This document shows, piece by piece, positions 1 through 8,807 of a stretch of DNA of 18,496 bases (the first letter of the stretch is position 1; every line of letters starts with the position of its first letter). Both the position numbers and the translations under genes were made by a program. The notes under the pieces were generated by a model. That model searched no databases, was not told the DNA's origin, and saw only the letters and a list, made by a program, of their open reading frames with translations. The stretch is from JAAUTS01 sp034440395 (lineage in GTDB: Bacteria; Verrucomicrobiota; Verrucomicrobiia; Methylacidiphilales; JAAUTS01), in contig JAWXBW010000002.1 of the NCBI GenBank assembly GCA_034440395.1, forward strand, positions 1-18,496. Direction: 5' to 3'.

Positions 1-1767
1 GGCATGGCGGGGGTCTGTGCCGCCATCGCGGCGGCGCGGAATGGGGCCTCTGTTGTTTTGGTGCAGGACCGCTCCGTTCTTGGAGGCAATGCCTCGCGGG
101 AAATCCGAATGCACATTGTGGGTGCGGACTCCCACGGGCATAAACCAGGCGCGCGCGAGACGGGATTGATTGAGGAATTGCGCCTCGAGGACGCCGTCCG
201 AAATCCTCATCGCAGCTACGCGCTGTGGGATCTCCTGCTTTACGAGAAGGTCAAGGCGGAGTCGAACATTACGCTGCTTCTCGACACGACCTGCGTAAGT
301 GCCGAGGTGGAGGAGAAGACTGACGGTTCCCGCCATATTCGGGCGGTGCATGCGGTGCGGCACTCGACAGAAGATCAATTTCGTATCGTGGCTCCGTTCT
401 TTGCCGACTGCAGCGGCGACGGACGACTCGGGCTGGAGGCTGGTGCCGATTGCACGGAGGGGAGAGAAGCGCGGGCGAGTTACGGCGAGGAACATGCGCC
501 GGAAAAGGCGGACAATGCCCGGCTAGGGAGTTCCATTATGTTTATGGCGCGGGAGTATCCGACGGCGCAGCGCTTCATTGCGCCGGATTGGATTCGCAAG
601 TTCTCCCGCTCGGATTTTAAGGGTCACCGGGACGTGTTTAGTTACGAATACGGCTATTGGTGGTTCGAGTGGGGCGGGCATCTCGATACGGTGAAGGATA
701 ATGAGAAAATCCGGCACGAGCTCCTGCGGATTGCGCTCGGGGTCTGGGATTACGTGAAGAATTCCGGGGATCATCCGGGTGCAGTAAATTATGCGTTGGA
801 CTGGGTGGCTCCGATCTCGGGCAAACGGGAAAGCCGACGATTCCTTGGCCGTCACGTGCTGACTGGGCAGGATATTTTCAATCCCAATGCGCGACCAGAT
901 GGCGTGGCTTACGGTGGATGGCCGATTGATTTACACCCGATCGAAGGTGTAGATGCTCCCGAAAAGCCAGCCTGCGTTCACCACGGTTTTCCCCATCTTT
1001 ACAGCATCCCCTACGGTTGTTATTGCTCTCGAAACGTGGAGAATTTATTTTTTGCGGGCCGCAATATTAGTGCGACACACGTTGCCTTTGGTAGCACGCG
1101 CGTGATGGCCACGTGCGCCATTGGAGGCCAGGCCGTCGGCACGGCAGCGGCTCTCCTCGCAGCCAGTCAGGCGACTTCAACCGCAGCTCTCGCCAACCCC
1201 GAAGGTTGGAAAACCCTTCAGCAATGCTTGGCAAAAGATGACGCCTTCGTGCCTGGGGTCATCAACGAAGACACGGGGGATTTGGCGAAATCTGCCCGCG
1301 TGAGTGCAAGTTCGCAATCGCCTGAGACACCCGCTGCCGCCGTAGCAGATGGACTCACCCGCAACCTGCGCGGGACCTGGGGGCCGTGGTCCGCCGATGC
1401 GACACATCTATGGAAGTCGGAGACTCTTCCTGCAACGCTGAGGTTGGAGTTACCGAGCCCGACTCCGCTGACTGAGATTCACCTAACATTTGATACCGGT
1501 CTTGAGCGGGAACTGATGCTGAGCGGCAGCGACAAAGCGACGGCTAAGATCGTGCGCGGACCACAACCCGAGACGGCGCAGCACTACAGGGTCATGGTCA
1601 ATGGGAAGCTGCTGGTGGAAGAACCCTTTAACTACTTGCGTAAACGTGTGCATCAAATGAATTCGTCCGAACCCGTTCGCTTAGTCGAACTGGAAATCCT
1701 CTCGACCCATGGCGTGCCCGAGGCGAGGGTTTTCGATGTGCGGCTCTTGGCCCGCGAAAAACCCTAA
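1..1767 (+). CDS. FAD-dependent oxidoreductase (FAD_oxidored family) with C-terminal beta-sandwich-like region, 5' truncated
   Basis: The reading frame is open from the first base, and the protein begins inside the dinucleotide-binding loop (G-M-A-G-V-C-A-A), so the true start lies upstream of the window. The Rossmann helix is followed by the 'LGGNASREIRMH' segment typical of the FAD_oxidored family, and a late FAD-contact region 'NLFFAGRNISATH...GSTRVMATCAIGGQAVGTAAA' lies near residues 345-390. From about residue 430 a different region starts (sequence around 'SARVSASSQSPETPAAAVADG'), which resembles the galactose-binding/discoidin-like domains attached to such enzymes in polysaccharide-degrading Verrucomicrobia and Planctomycetes. 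The substrate is unknown; a role in carbohydrate oxidation is inference from the family and from the LacI-type neighbour. The TAA stop (1765-1767) overlaps the stop of the convergent regulator. Family assignment is secure, specific reaction is not. Confidence 0.88.
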   Translation, partial: GMAGVCAAIAAARNGASVVLVQDRSVLGGNASREIRMHIVGADSHGHKPGARETGLIEELRLEDAVRNPHRSYALWDLLLYEKVKAESNITLLLDTTCVSAEVEEKTDGSRHIRAVHAVRHSTEDQFRIVAPFFADCSGDGRLGLEAGADCTEGREARASYGEEHAPEKADNARLGSSIMFMAREYPTAQRFIAPDWIRKFSRSDFKGHRDVFSYEYGYWWFEWGGHLDTVKDNEKIRHELLRIALGVWDYVKNSGDHPGAVNYALDWVAPISGKRESRRFLGRHVLTGQDIFNPNARPDGVAYGGWPIDLHPIEGVDAPEKPACVHHGFPHLYSIPYGCYCSRNVENLFFAGRNISATHVAFGSTRVMATCAIGGQAVGTAAALLAASQATSTAALANPEGWKTLQQCLAKDDAFVPGVINEDTGDLAKSARVSASSQSPETPAAAVADGLTRNLRGTWGPWSADATHLWKSETLPATLRLELPSPTPLTEIHLTFDTGLERELMLSGSDKATAKIVRGPQPETAQHYRVMVNGKLLVEEPFNYLRKRVHQMNSSEPVRLVELEILSTHGVPEARVFDVRLLAREKP

Positions 1768-2771
1768 GGAACCATGAGCTGACCCTTGGCAAGCATCACC
1801 TTGGGCGACTCGGGCACGCCACGTTCCGCCCTCTGAAGTTGTGCCATAACCATGTCCACCGCATACGCACCCTGTAAATCGTAGTGCTGGTCAATGCCAG
1901 CAAACCCAGCAGCTTCTGCTCGCCACTGAAGCGTTGCGCCCTGCACCTTCGCCGCGCAACCCAGACGCTCGAACTCGCCGGATACGTCCTGATCATCCAG
2001 AATCAAGGCGTCCGCCCGGGTGGTTTTCCACCAGCGCCGCCGCGCTTCTGGCTTTTCCTTTGCGTTGAGGAAAATAAGCTTAGCCGCTTCCGCCGGGGGT
2101 AGCGGGTGGTGAGCCAGAAAGGATGCCCACCAAGCTCCAAACATCCGCCGGTGCGCTTCTTCGGAGATTTGGAGCGCAATGCGGCGACAACCCCGGTGCC
2201 GCAGGTGCCGCATCAATTCCATCATCGAGCGGTAATGATTATGGTGGACTTGATGGAACGCCGGACGCCATAGTCCCAGCCCTATTGAGACCACGCTGTA
2301 TCGCGCCCAGTTCATGGAGAGATGTCTGTGAGCGTGGTAGCTGACCGGGCCGAGAATGAAACCCACAATGCCTCGTGAATAGAGCATCCGGTCTAACCGA
2401 GCTGGGGTCAGTTCGGTGCCAGCGAGGTGGAACGTTTCGATCCGGTAACCGAAGGTCGCCGCACGAGTTTCCGCTCCATGCTGCAGCTCCGCCAACAGCG
2501 CATTTCGGCTTACCTGAGAGGGCGTAGCATCCGGCCAGAGTAGTGCGAACACACCAGTATGTGGACTCACCCGCGACTGCCGTAGATGCGCCATGAGCGA
2601 AGAAACTTTCGGATCGGGGCGATACCCAAGTCTTGCGGCGATTTCAAGGATGCGCGCTTTCGTGGCCTCTGACACACGCGGGGCGTTGTTGATCGCCCGT
2701 GAAACAGTCATCTGCGAACAGCCCGCTTCACGCGCAATCTCACGCAGGCCGGGACGGGAGGGAGCAGACAT
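1764..2771 (-). CDS. LacI-type transcriptional regulator
   Basis: This is a 335-residue DNA-binding regulator. From the chosen ATG at 2771 the protein begins M-S-A-P-S-R-P-G and runs straight into a LacI-type helix-turn-helix (LREIAREAGCSQMTVSRAIN, about residues 8-28), followed by the hinge region 'LGYRPDPKVSSLMAHLR'. The remainder is a periplasmic-binding-protein-like effector domain, including 'GIVGFILGPV' and a later 'ADALILDDQDVSGEF'. The frame stays open 40 codons further upstream (to 2891), but that extension has no LacI character and would run over the inverted repeats in the intergenic region, so I reject it. Length fits the family (330-340). The effector is probably a sugar, unknown here. 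It probably controls itself and the divergent PEP-CTERM gene; control of the convergent oxidoreductase is possible but not shown. No Shine-Dalgarno is visible. Confidence 0.9.
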   Translation of the reverse strand: MSAPSRPGLREIAREAGCSQMTVSRAINNAPRVSEATKARILEIAARLGYRPDPKVSSLMAHLRQSRVSPHTGVFALLWPDATPSQVSRNALLAELQHGAETRAATFGYRIETFHLAGTELTPARLDRMLYSRGIVGFILGPVSYHAHRHLSMNWARYSVVSIGLGLWRPAFHQVHHNHYRSMMELMRHLRHRGCRRIALQISEEAHRRMFGAWWASFLAHHPLPPAEAAKLIFLNAKEKPEARRRWWKTTRADALILDDQDVSGEFERLGCAAKVQGATLQWRAEAAGFAGIDQHYDLQGAYAVDMVMAQLQRAERGVPESPKVMLAKGQLMVP

Positions 2772-2813
2772 GAGAGCAAGATTACTGGTGTGGTTTCGTG
2801 CTATCAACAATAA

Positions 2814-2834
2814 AATGCGTTTCGCTAACGCATT
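2814..2834. promoter_or_regulatory. Perfect inverted repeat, candidate LacI-type operator
   Basis: Arms AATGCGTT (2814-2821) and AACGCATT (2827-2834) are perfect reverse complements separated by five bases (TCGCT). The site lies 43 bases upstream of the regulator ATG and 107 bases upstream of the divergent PEP-CTERM ATG, where an autoregulatory operator would be expected. LacI-family operators are usually palindromes of this size, though with an even-length centre; the odd five-base spacer is a mild objection. The repeat is seen directly; the function is inferred. Confidence 0.5.
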
Positions 2835-2862
2835 AAACCGCTTGAGGCTAGTCCTCACCTTT

Positions 2863-2895
2863 GCGAAAGTGTCCGCCTCAGAGAAACACATTCGC
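2863..2895. promoter_or_regulatory. Second, imperfect inverted repeat in the divergent intergenic region
   Basis: GCGAAAGTGT (2863-2872) and ACACATTCGC (2886-2895) are reverse complements at 9 of 10 positions with a 13-base spacer. The repeat sits between the first palindrome and the PEP-CTERM start, 47-79 bases upstream of that ATG. It may be a second regulator site or a 5'-leader hairpin. A smaller palindrome (TGAGG/CCTCA, 2843-2857) lies between the two. Confidence 0.35.
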
Positions 2896-2941
2896 TATCT
2901 TTACGACATAACTCAAGCAACTAAACCGAGTCCAAAAACCT

Positions 2942-3841
2942 ATGAAAAATCCGATCTTGTTGACCGCGGCTATCGCTGCCATCTCCTTCGCAAACCTCGG
3001 CTCGGCCTCCGCCACCCTGCTCACTTACGAAGGTTATAACTATACGGCCTCAGCCAATATCACCAGCCAGACCGGCGGCTCTGGTTGGCGCACACCTCAA
3101 GCTAGTTTCCCTTGGGGCACCGGCGGCACGACGGGCACGGTAGCCACATCCGGCCTCACCTACACCGGAATCAATGCCGCCTACACTGTATTTGCACCAA
3201 CGGGCCTCGCTGGCAACTACGGTGGTGCCTTTCGAAACCAACGCCTTCTCGCCATTGATGCAGGTGGCGTCTATGACACGGCCAGCCTTCGTGGCGCCGG
3301 CAACTTCATCGGTGGCAGCACCGTGACGGGCACCCTGTGGGGTAGCTTTTTGGTAGGCGCGAGCCTCTGGGACACCGCCTCCGGCCCTCAGATGATCTTC
3401 AATCTGGGCACCACCGCAGGCACCGGCACCCAAGCTGGCCTCCGCCAAATTAGCGCAGGCAGCGCGATCTCGCTCACCGATCAAAATGGCGGCACCATCG
3501 GCGCCACTGGCACCATCGCCACGTCCGCGCTAAGCACCACCAATCCTAATCTGATTGTGTTCCGCATGGCGTTCAACGGGGCCTCCGACGACACCATGAG
3601 CGTTTGGCTAAATCCGACCGCCGCCTCCGACACCGCCAGCATCACAGCCACGCAGGCCAATTTCGTTTTAAATAATCCGGAATGGCGTTCCGTCAACGCA
3701 AACGGCAGCTTGGTCTTCGACGAAATCCGCTTCGGCACGACCTTCGCCGATGTGGTTCCCATCCCCGAGCCGTCCACCTATGTGTTGTTGCTCGGTGGAA
3801 TCGGAGTATTGCTCATCTTACGCCGCTGCCGCCGCGCCTGA
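2942..3841 (+). CDS. PEP-CTERM sorting domain-containing exported protein
   Basis: A 299-residue secreted protein. Residues 1-25 form a signal peptide (basic M-K-N, hydrophobic stretch, A-S-A-T cleavage-like end). The mature part begins 'LLTYEGYNYTASANI' and is rich in Gly, Thr, Ser and Ala, a pattern common in Verrucomicrobial PEP-CTERM proteins that carry a LamG/concanavalin-like beta-sandwich; the fold itself is inferred. The C-terminus has the full sorting signal: P-E-P-S-T at about residues 275-279, a hydrophobic helix, and the basic tail R-R-C-R-R-A. Such proteins are normally processed by an exosortase (EpsH/XrtA type) and exported to the surface or extracellular matrix; no exosortase gene is in this window. 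It is divergent from the LacI-type regulator and followed by a strong terminator, so it is probably monocistronic. No specific function can be assigned. Confidence 0.87.
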   Translation: MKNPILLTAAIAAISFANLGSASATLLTYEGYNYTASANITSQTGGSGWRTPQASFPWGTGGTTGTVATSGLTYTGINAAYTVFAPTGLAGNYGGAFRNQRLLAIDAGGVYDTASLRGAGNFIGGSTVTGTLWGSFLVGASLWDTASGPQMIFNLGTTAGTGTQAGLRQISAGSAISLTDQNGGTIGATGTIATSALSTTNPNLIVFRMAFNGASDDTMSVWLNPTAASDTASITATQANFVLNNPEWRSVNANGSLVFDEIRFGTTFADVVPIPEPSTYVLLLGGIGVLLILRRCRRA

Positions 3842-3874
3842 TCGGTGCCCTCATACTTTTCATTTTCATAGTTG

Positions 3875-3914
3875 ATCCGGCGATCCTGTTTCCTTGGGAT
3901 CGCCGGATTTTTTT
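3875..3914 (+). terminator. Rho-independent terminator of the PEP-CTERM gene
   Basis: A perfect 12-bp stem (ATCCGGCGATCC at 3875-3886 with GGATCGCCGGAT at 3897-3908) encloses a 10-base loop and is followed by a run of seven T (3908-3914). It starts 33 bases after the stop codon. Confidence 0.93.
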
Positions 3915-4275
3915 GGGCATGTCGAGTTGGCGGAATAGCAAGCGAGGTCAGTAAAATGTTTCGGATCGGAAATGGGAGTGGCGAGAGTACTATTGGCTGT
4001 CCGTTTTAACACTAACAGATCATCAGGTAAAATAGCTTTGCCGAATTTCTTCTTGGAGGTTTTTAACTAATGATTTCTCCAGATTTTTAATTTCTTCCAG
4101 CAGTGCTTACCCCATCTCAAAACCATATCCATTAGCTTAATACGTGTGCCCAGAACTTTAAACACCAAGCCTAATCCTAAAACCGCTTAGCTTGCATTAC
4201 CTATAAAACGCACCCAAAAAAACTTTAAAATCACTTGCGTCACTTTTCAAAAGACTTACTGTGATTTTATTATCT
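3915..4275. other. AT-rich intergenic region without a convincing gene
   Basis: No supported gene lies here. Base composition drops sharply compared with the left part of the window. Short open stretches exist: a 17-codon ORF from the ATG at 3955; a six-codon ORF at 4070-4090 preceded by the only good GGAGG in the window (4055-4059); and on the minus strand a 27-codon start-less stretch (4023-4106) with a helix-like, Glu/Lys/Leu-rich composition that might be a gene remnant. None is called. A -10-like TATAAA at 4202-4207 might serve gltB, but it has no clear -35 partner. Confidence 0.5.
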
Positions 4276-7200
4276 ATGAATAGAAGTTTTGCTGAATATC
4301 CTGAGGCTCAAGGCCTATACCGTCCTGATCTTGAACATGATAGCTGTGGCGTTGGTTTTGTCGCAAACATTCATGGTAAAAAATCTTACGATATTCTAGA
4401 AAAAGCTCTCGCTTGTGTATGTAATCTTGTGCACCGCGGTGCGGTCGATGCCGACGCTAAATCTGGAGACGGTGCTGGCATTCTCGCTCAACTACCTCAT
4501 AAACTCTTTCGTCGTGAATTAGAAAAAAAAGGACAACAACTCTTTCAAGACTCTGACCTCGGCATTGGGATGTTCTTTTTACCCAAGGACAACGTCTATC
4601 AACAAGCTCACTGCCGCGCGGTGACCGAAGAAGTCCTCAAAGCCAACGGCCTCTATACCGCAGGCTGGCGTATCGTCCCCTGCAACAGCAATGTCATGGG
4701 AGACAAAGCCGCTGCCACGGCACCCCTCATCGAACAACTCTTCGTCATGCGTCCTGACGCCAAACTCCTCGACGACGATGCCTTTGAGCGCAGCCTTTTT
4801 CTTTGTCGTAAACAAATTGAGAATCGCATCCGCACGGATAAAATAGCCGACTTCTATATAGCCTCTCTTTCCAGCCGAACCATTGTCTATAAAGGTATGT
4901 TTACCGCTACCCAGCTCGAGCGTTTCTACTTAGACCTACAAGATCCCCTTTTTGAAACCGCCCTAGCCATCTTCCATCAACGCTACAGCACCAACACCTT
5001 TCCCACCTGGGCTCTCGCTCAACCCTGCCGCATGCTAGCCCACAACGGTGAGATCAATACGGTCAAAGGTAACCGTTCTTGGGTCACCGCCCGTGAAGCC
5101 GATCTGGCTTCACCTCATTGGGGTAAAAACGTCAGCGATTTTAAACCCATCTGGCAACGCCGTGGTAGTGACTCCACCAGCCTCGACAACTCCTTAGAGC
5201 TGCTCTCTCTCTCGGGCCGTGGCCTCCTTCATACCATGATGATGCTCGTTCCCAGTGCCTTCCGCTCAGAAAATTCCGTCAGCCCAGAAGAGCGTGCCTT
5301 CTACGAATATCATGAAACCCTCGCCGAACCTTGGGACGGCCCCGCTGCCCTCGCCTTCAGTGATGGCCGCTTCATCGGAGCCTGTCTTGATCGCAATGGA
5401 CTTCGCCCAGCCCGCTACAAAATCACTAAAGACGGCACCGTCATCATGAGCTCTGAAGCAGGCGTAGGTGATATTCCAGAAAAAACTATCGTGGAAAAAG
5501 GTCGCCTCGCCCCTGGAGAAATGATCGCTATCGACACGCTGGAAGGGAAACTCCTCCGCAACCACGAAATCAAGGAAATGATTTCTAAAAGACAACCCTA
5601 TGCTCAATGGGTTCAACAACAATTCTGCACCCTAGCTAAATCCTCTGGTTCGAACCCTCTCCAAGCCCGCCCACTTGAGCCCACCGCTCTTCATGGCGAA
5701 CTTCTCAGCATGGGTTTCAATGAAGAAGAAATCGACATCGTCCTCAAACCCATGATTAAGACAGGCCAAGAAGCAATCGGCTCTATGGGTGACGACACGC
5801 CGCTAGCCGTCCTCTCCCAACGCCCCCGTCCCCTCGCCCATTACTTCCGCCAACTATTCGCTCAAGTTACTAACCCACCCATTGATCCCATCCGTGAACA
5901 ACTCGTCATGGACACCGTGGTCTATTGCGGAAAAAAATTAAACTGGTTAGCCGAGACTCCAGAGCACGCCCACCAGCTCAAGCTCGACTCCCCCGTCCTG
6001 ACTAATGCTGACTTAGAAGCCATCAAGGCGCTTGGCGATCCCAAATTACAGTCCTGCACCATCTCCATTCTTTTTGAGAAAAAAGGCGGCGAAACAGCCC
6101 TCACAAAGACTCTAGACTCCATGTGCGAACAAGCAGAGAAAGCCATTGCCGAAGGTAAATCTTTACTCATTCTCAGTGACCGCGGTCTCAGCCCTGAGCA
6201 CGCCGCTATCCCCATGCTCCTTGCGGTGGGCGGCCTTCACCATTACCTTATTGCACAAGGTAAACGCATGGCAGTTAGCATCCTTTGCGAAACCGCAGAT
6301 GCCCATGACGTCCACCAATTCGCCTGCCTCATCGCTTACGGTGCCTCCGCCATTAACCCCTACCTCGCATGGGATCTCATCGCCCAACTCAAAACTAACA
6401 ATGATTTTGAAGGCCTAGACGATGCCACTCTGATTAAAAATTACACCTCATCCATCAATAAAGGTCTGCTCAAGATCATGTCCAAAATGGGCATCTCGAA
6501 ACTATCTAGCTACCATGGCGGCCAACTCTTCGAAGCGATTGGACTGGATTCCAGCGTGATCGACCGCTTCTTTACCGGCACTCCCTCCTTCGTTGGCGGT
6601 CTGAGCCTGCGGGAAATCGCCCAAGAAGCTCTTCTCCGCCATGAACAAGCGTATGCCCAAGTTAGCTTAGAAAAAATTCCCCAAGAAGGTTTCTACCGAT
6701 TCCGCCGTGACGGCGAAAAGCACGCCGTGACCCCACCCGTTCTCCAAAGCCTCCACGCCTTCACTGGCATCAAGGGTGCAGATAAAGCCAATCGTCGTGA
6801 GGATTACGACGCCTTTGCTAAATCTCTCGACTCTAATCGCCCCATCGCCATCCGCGACCTCCTGCGCTTTAAACCTCAAGGCACACCCGTCCCCCTAGAT
6901 GAAGTCGAACCCATCGAAGAAATCCGCCAACGCTTCACCACTGCAGGCATGTCCTTTGGTGCCCTCTCCCCAGAAGCTCATGAGATGCTCGCCATCGCCA
7001 TGAACCGTATCGGCGGTAAATCCAACTCAGGTGAAGGTGGCGAGGACCGTTCCCGCTTCACTCCCTTAGAAAATGGAGACTCTAAAAACAGCCGTATTAA
7101 ACAAATCGCCTCCGGCCGCTTCGGTGTTACGGCAGAGTATCTTTCAAGTGCCGCTGAAATTGAAATTAAAATCGCCCAAGGCGCTAAACCAGGTGAAGGT

Positions 7201-8796
7201 GGTCAGATTCCTGGCCATAAGGTTTCCGCTATTATTGCCAAGCTTCGCCACAGTACTCCTGGTGTCATGTTGATCTCACCACCCCCGCACCATGACATCT
7301 ATAGTATCGAAGATCTCGCCCAGCTCATCCACGACTTAAAGCAAGTCAATCCCCGCGCTAAAGTCTGCGTGAAACTTGTCGCTGAGGCTGGCGTAGGCAC
7401 GATCGCTGCGGGCGTGGCAAAGGCCTATGCTGACATCATCCTCGTCAGCGGACACGACGGCGGCACGGGCGCCTCACCCCTATCCTCCATTAAGTTTGCT
7501 GGAAGCCCTTGGGAACTAGGCGTAGCCGAAACCCAACAGATTCTTTTACTCAACGACCTCCGCAATCGCATCACCCTCCGCACCGACGGCGGTATGCGCA
7601 CAGGCCGCGACATTGTGGTGGCGGCGATTCTTGGCGCAGAAGAATTTAACTTCGGCACCGTAGCACTGCTTGCTTTAGGCTGCGTTTACGTCCGCCAATG
7701 CCACCTCAACACTTGCCCTGTCGGTATCGCCACTCAGGACGAACGCTTACGTGGTAAGTTTAAAGGCACCGCAGAAGGCGTGGTTAACTTCCTCAACGCC
7801 GTCGCCCAAGATGTCCGGGAAATCATGGCCTCCCTCGGTGTGCGTAACTTAAATGAACTAATCGGACGCACCGAATATCTCGAGCAAATCTCCCTGCCTG
7901 ACCATCCTAAGGCCAACACCCTCAATCTCAAAGCCCTACTCCATGTCCCAGAAATTGATGAACTCAAACCTCGCTTCCACACATGGAAGAGCAACGAAAA
8001 ACGCGAAGACCAGTGTCTGGATGAAACCATTCTTCAAGACGTAAAGAGCACTTTACAAACGAAAAAGAAAATCGTCCTTAAATATAAAGTACGTAATGAA
8101 AACCGCAGCATTGGAGCTCAGCTCAGCGGAGAAATAGCTTACCGTTTTGGGGATGAAGCCATGCCCGAAGGAACCATTGACCTAACCCTCAGCGGCAGTG
8201 CAGGCCAAAGCTTCGGAGCCTTCCTTGTCAAGGGCATCAAAATGACCTTGCGTGGTGAAGCTAACGACTACGTCGGTAAAGGAATGAACGGTGGCGTCAT
8301 CGCCCTCGTGCCGGCCCTCGACGCTACCTTCGAGGCCTCGGTGAATTCCATCTGCGGGAACACCTGCCTCTATGGTGCTACGGGCGGTAAACTCTTCATC
8401 TATGGCACAGCGGGCGAACGCTTTGCCGTGCGCAACAGCGGTGCCATTTCAGTCGTTGAAGGAATAGGAGATCACGGCTGTGAATACATGACTACGGGCA
8501 CGATTATTGTTCTCGGCCCTACAGGGAAAAATTTCGCCGCAGGCATGTCAGGCGGCTCCGCCTACGTGCTTGATAGTGACGGACAATTCCCTGATCTGGT
8601 TAATAAAGGCATGGTCACACTTTCCCGGATCGAGTCTGCTGAAGACGATACTTTTTTAAAGGGGCTCATCACCGAACATCTCGAAAACACTGGCAGTAAA
8701 AAAGCTAAAGCCATCCTAAATGATTGGGAAAACACTCGCAGCCACTTTTGGAAAATTTCTCCCGAAGTTATCTCTGCTGTGCTTGCTAAACCTTAA
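4276..8796 (+). CDS. gltB: Glutamate synthase large (alpha) subunit
   Basis: This is the large subunit of GOGAT, which transfers the amide of glutamine to 2-oxoglutarate to give glutamate. From the chosen ATG the protein is 1506 residues, normal for the family. Order: class II glutamine amidotransferase domain (residues 24 to ~430) with the nucleophile Cys24 in 'HDSCGVGFVANIHG', implying a 23-residue propeptide; central domain (~470-760); FMN-binding synthase domain (~830-1200) with 'GGKSNSGEGGED' and 'VSGHDGGTGASPLSSIK'; and a C-terminal GXGXG beta-helix (~1270-1460). Cys1136, Cys1142 and Cys1147 (C-x5-C-x4-C) are the 3Fe-4S ligands. A GTG at 4261 is in frame, but the ATG at 4276 is preferred; neither has a Shine-Dalgarno. 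There is no gltD next to it, so the electron donor (GltD elsewhere, or ferredoxin) is open. An ACT-domain gene follows after 11 bases. Confidence 0.97.
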   Translation: MNRSFAEYPEAQGLYRPDLEHDSCGVGFVANIHGKKSYDILEKALACVCNLVHRGAVDADAKSGDGAGILAQLPHKLFRRELEKKGQQLFQDSDLGIGMFFLPKDNVYQQAHCRAVTEEVLKANGLYTAGWRIVPCNSNVMGDKAAATAPLIEQLFVMRPDAKLLDDDAFERSLFLCRKQIENRIRTDKIADFYIASLSSRTIVYKGMFTATQLERFYLDLQDPLFETALAIFHQRYSTNTFPTWALAQPCRMLAHNGEINTVKGNRSWVTAREADLASPHWGKNVSDFKPIWQRRGSDSTSLDNSLELLSLSGRGLLHTMMMLVPSAFRSENSVSPEERAFYEYHETLAEPWDGPAALAFSDGRFIGACLDRNGLRPARYKITKDGTVIMSSEAGVGDIPEKTIVEKGRLAPGEMIAIDTLEGKLLRNHEIKEMISKRQPYAQWVQQQFCTLAKSSGSNPLQARPLEPTALHGELLSMGFNEEEIDIVLKPMIKTGQEAIGSMGDDTPLAVLSQRPRPLAHYFRQLFAQVTNPPIDPIREQLVMDTVVYCGKKLNWLAETPEHAHQLKLDSPVLTNADLEAIKALGDPKLQSCTISILFEKKGGETALTKTLDSMCEQAEKAIAEGKSLLILSDRGLSPEHAAIPMLLAVGGLHHYLIAQGKRMAVSILCETADAHDVHQFACLIAYGASAINPYLAWDLIAQLKTNNDFEGLDDATLIKNYTSSINKGLLKIMSKMGISKLSSYHGGQLFEAIGLDSSVIDRFFTGTPSFVGGLSLREIAQEALLRHEQAYAQVSLEKIPQEGFYRFRRDGEKHAVTPPVLQSLHAFTGIKGADKANRREDYDAFAKSLDSNRPIAIRDLLRFKPQGTPVPLDEVEPIEEIRQRFTTAGMSFGALSPEAHEMLAIAMNRIGGKSNSGEGGEDRSRFTPLENGDSKNSRIKQIASGRFGVTAEYLSSAAEIEIKIAQGAKPGEGGQIPGHKVSAIIAKLRHSTPGVMLISPPPHHDIYSIEDLAQLIHDLKQVNPRAKVCVKLVAEAGVGTIAAGVAKAYADIILVSGHDGGTGASPLSSIKFAGSPWELGVAETQQILLLNDLRNRITLRTDGGMRTGRDIVVAAILGAEEFNFGTVALLALGCVYVRQCHLNTCPVGIATQDERLRGKFKGTAEGVVNFLNAVAQDVREIMASLGVRNLNELIGRTEYLEQISLPDHPKANTLNLKALLHVPEIDELKPRFHTWKSNEKREDQCLDETILQDVKSTLQTKKKIVLKYKVRNENRSIGAQLSGEIAYRFGDEAMPEGTIDLTLSGSAGQSFGAFLVKGIKMTLRGEANDYVGKGMNGGVIALVPALDATFEASVNSICGNTCLYGATGGKLFIYGTAGERFAVRNSGAISVVEGIGDHGCEYMTTGTIIVLGPTGKNFAAGMSGGSAYVLDSDGQFPDLVNKGMVTLSRIESAEDDTFLKGLITEHLENTGSKKAKAILNDWENTRSHFWKISPEVISAVLAKP

Positions 8797-8807
8797 CCAA
8801 GAACAAT

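Noticed and set aside
2772..2891. 40-codon upstream extension of the LacI-type regulator.
   Set aside because: It has no LacI-like sequence, would overlap the inverted repeats, and the ATG at 2771 gives a normal-length protein that enters the HTH directly.
3955..4090. Short ORFs of 17 codons (3955) and six codons (4070-4090), the latter with a good GGAGG, considered as leader peptides for gltB.
   Set aside because: There is no attenuator-like hairpin before gltB, no regulatory codon run in either, and gltB lies about 190 bases further on.
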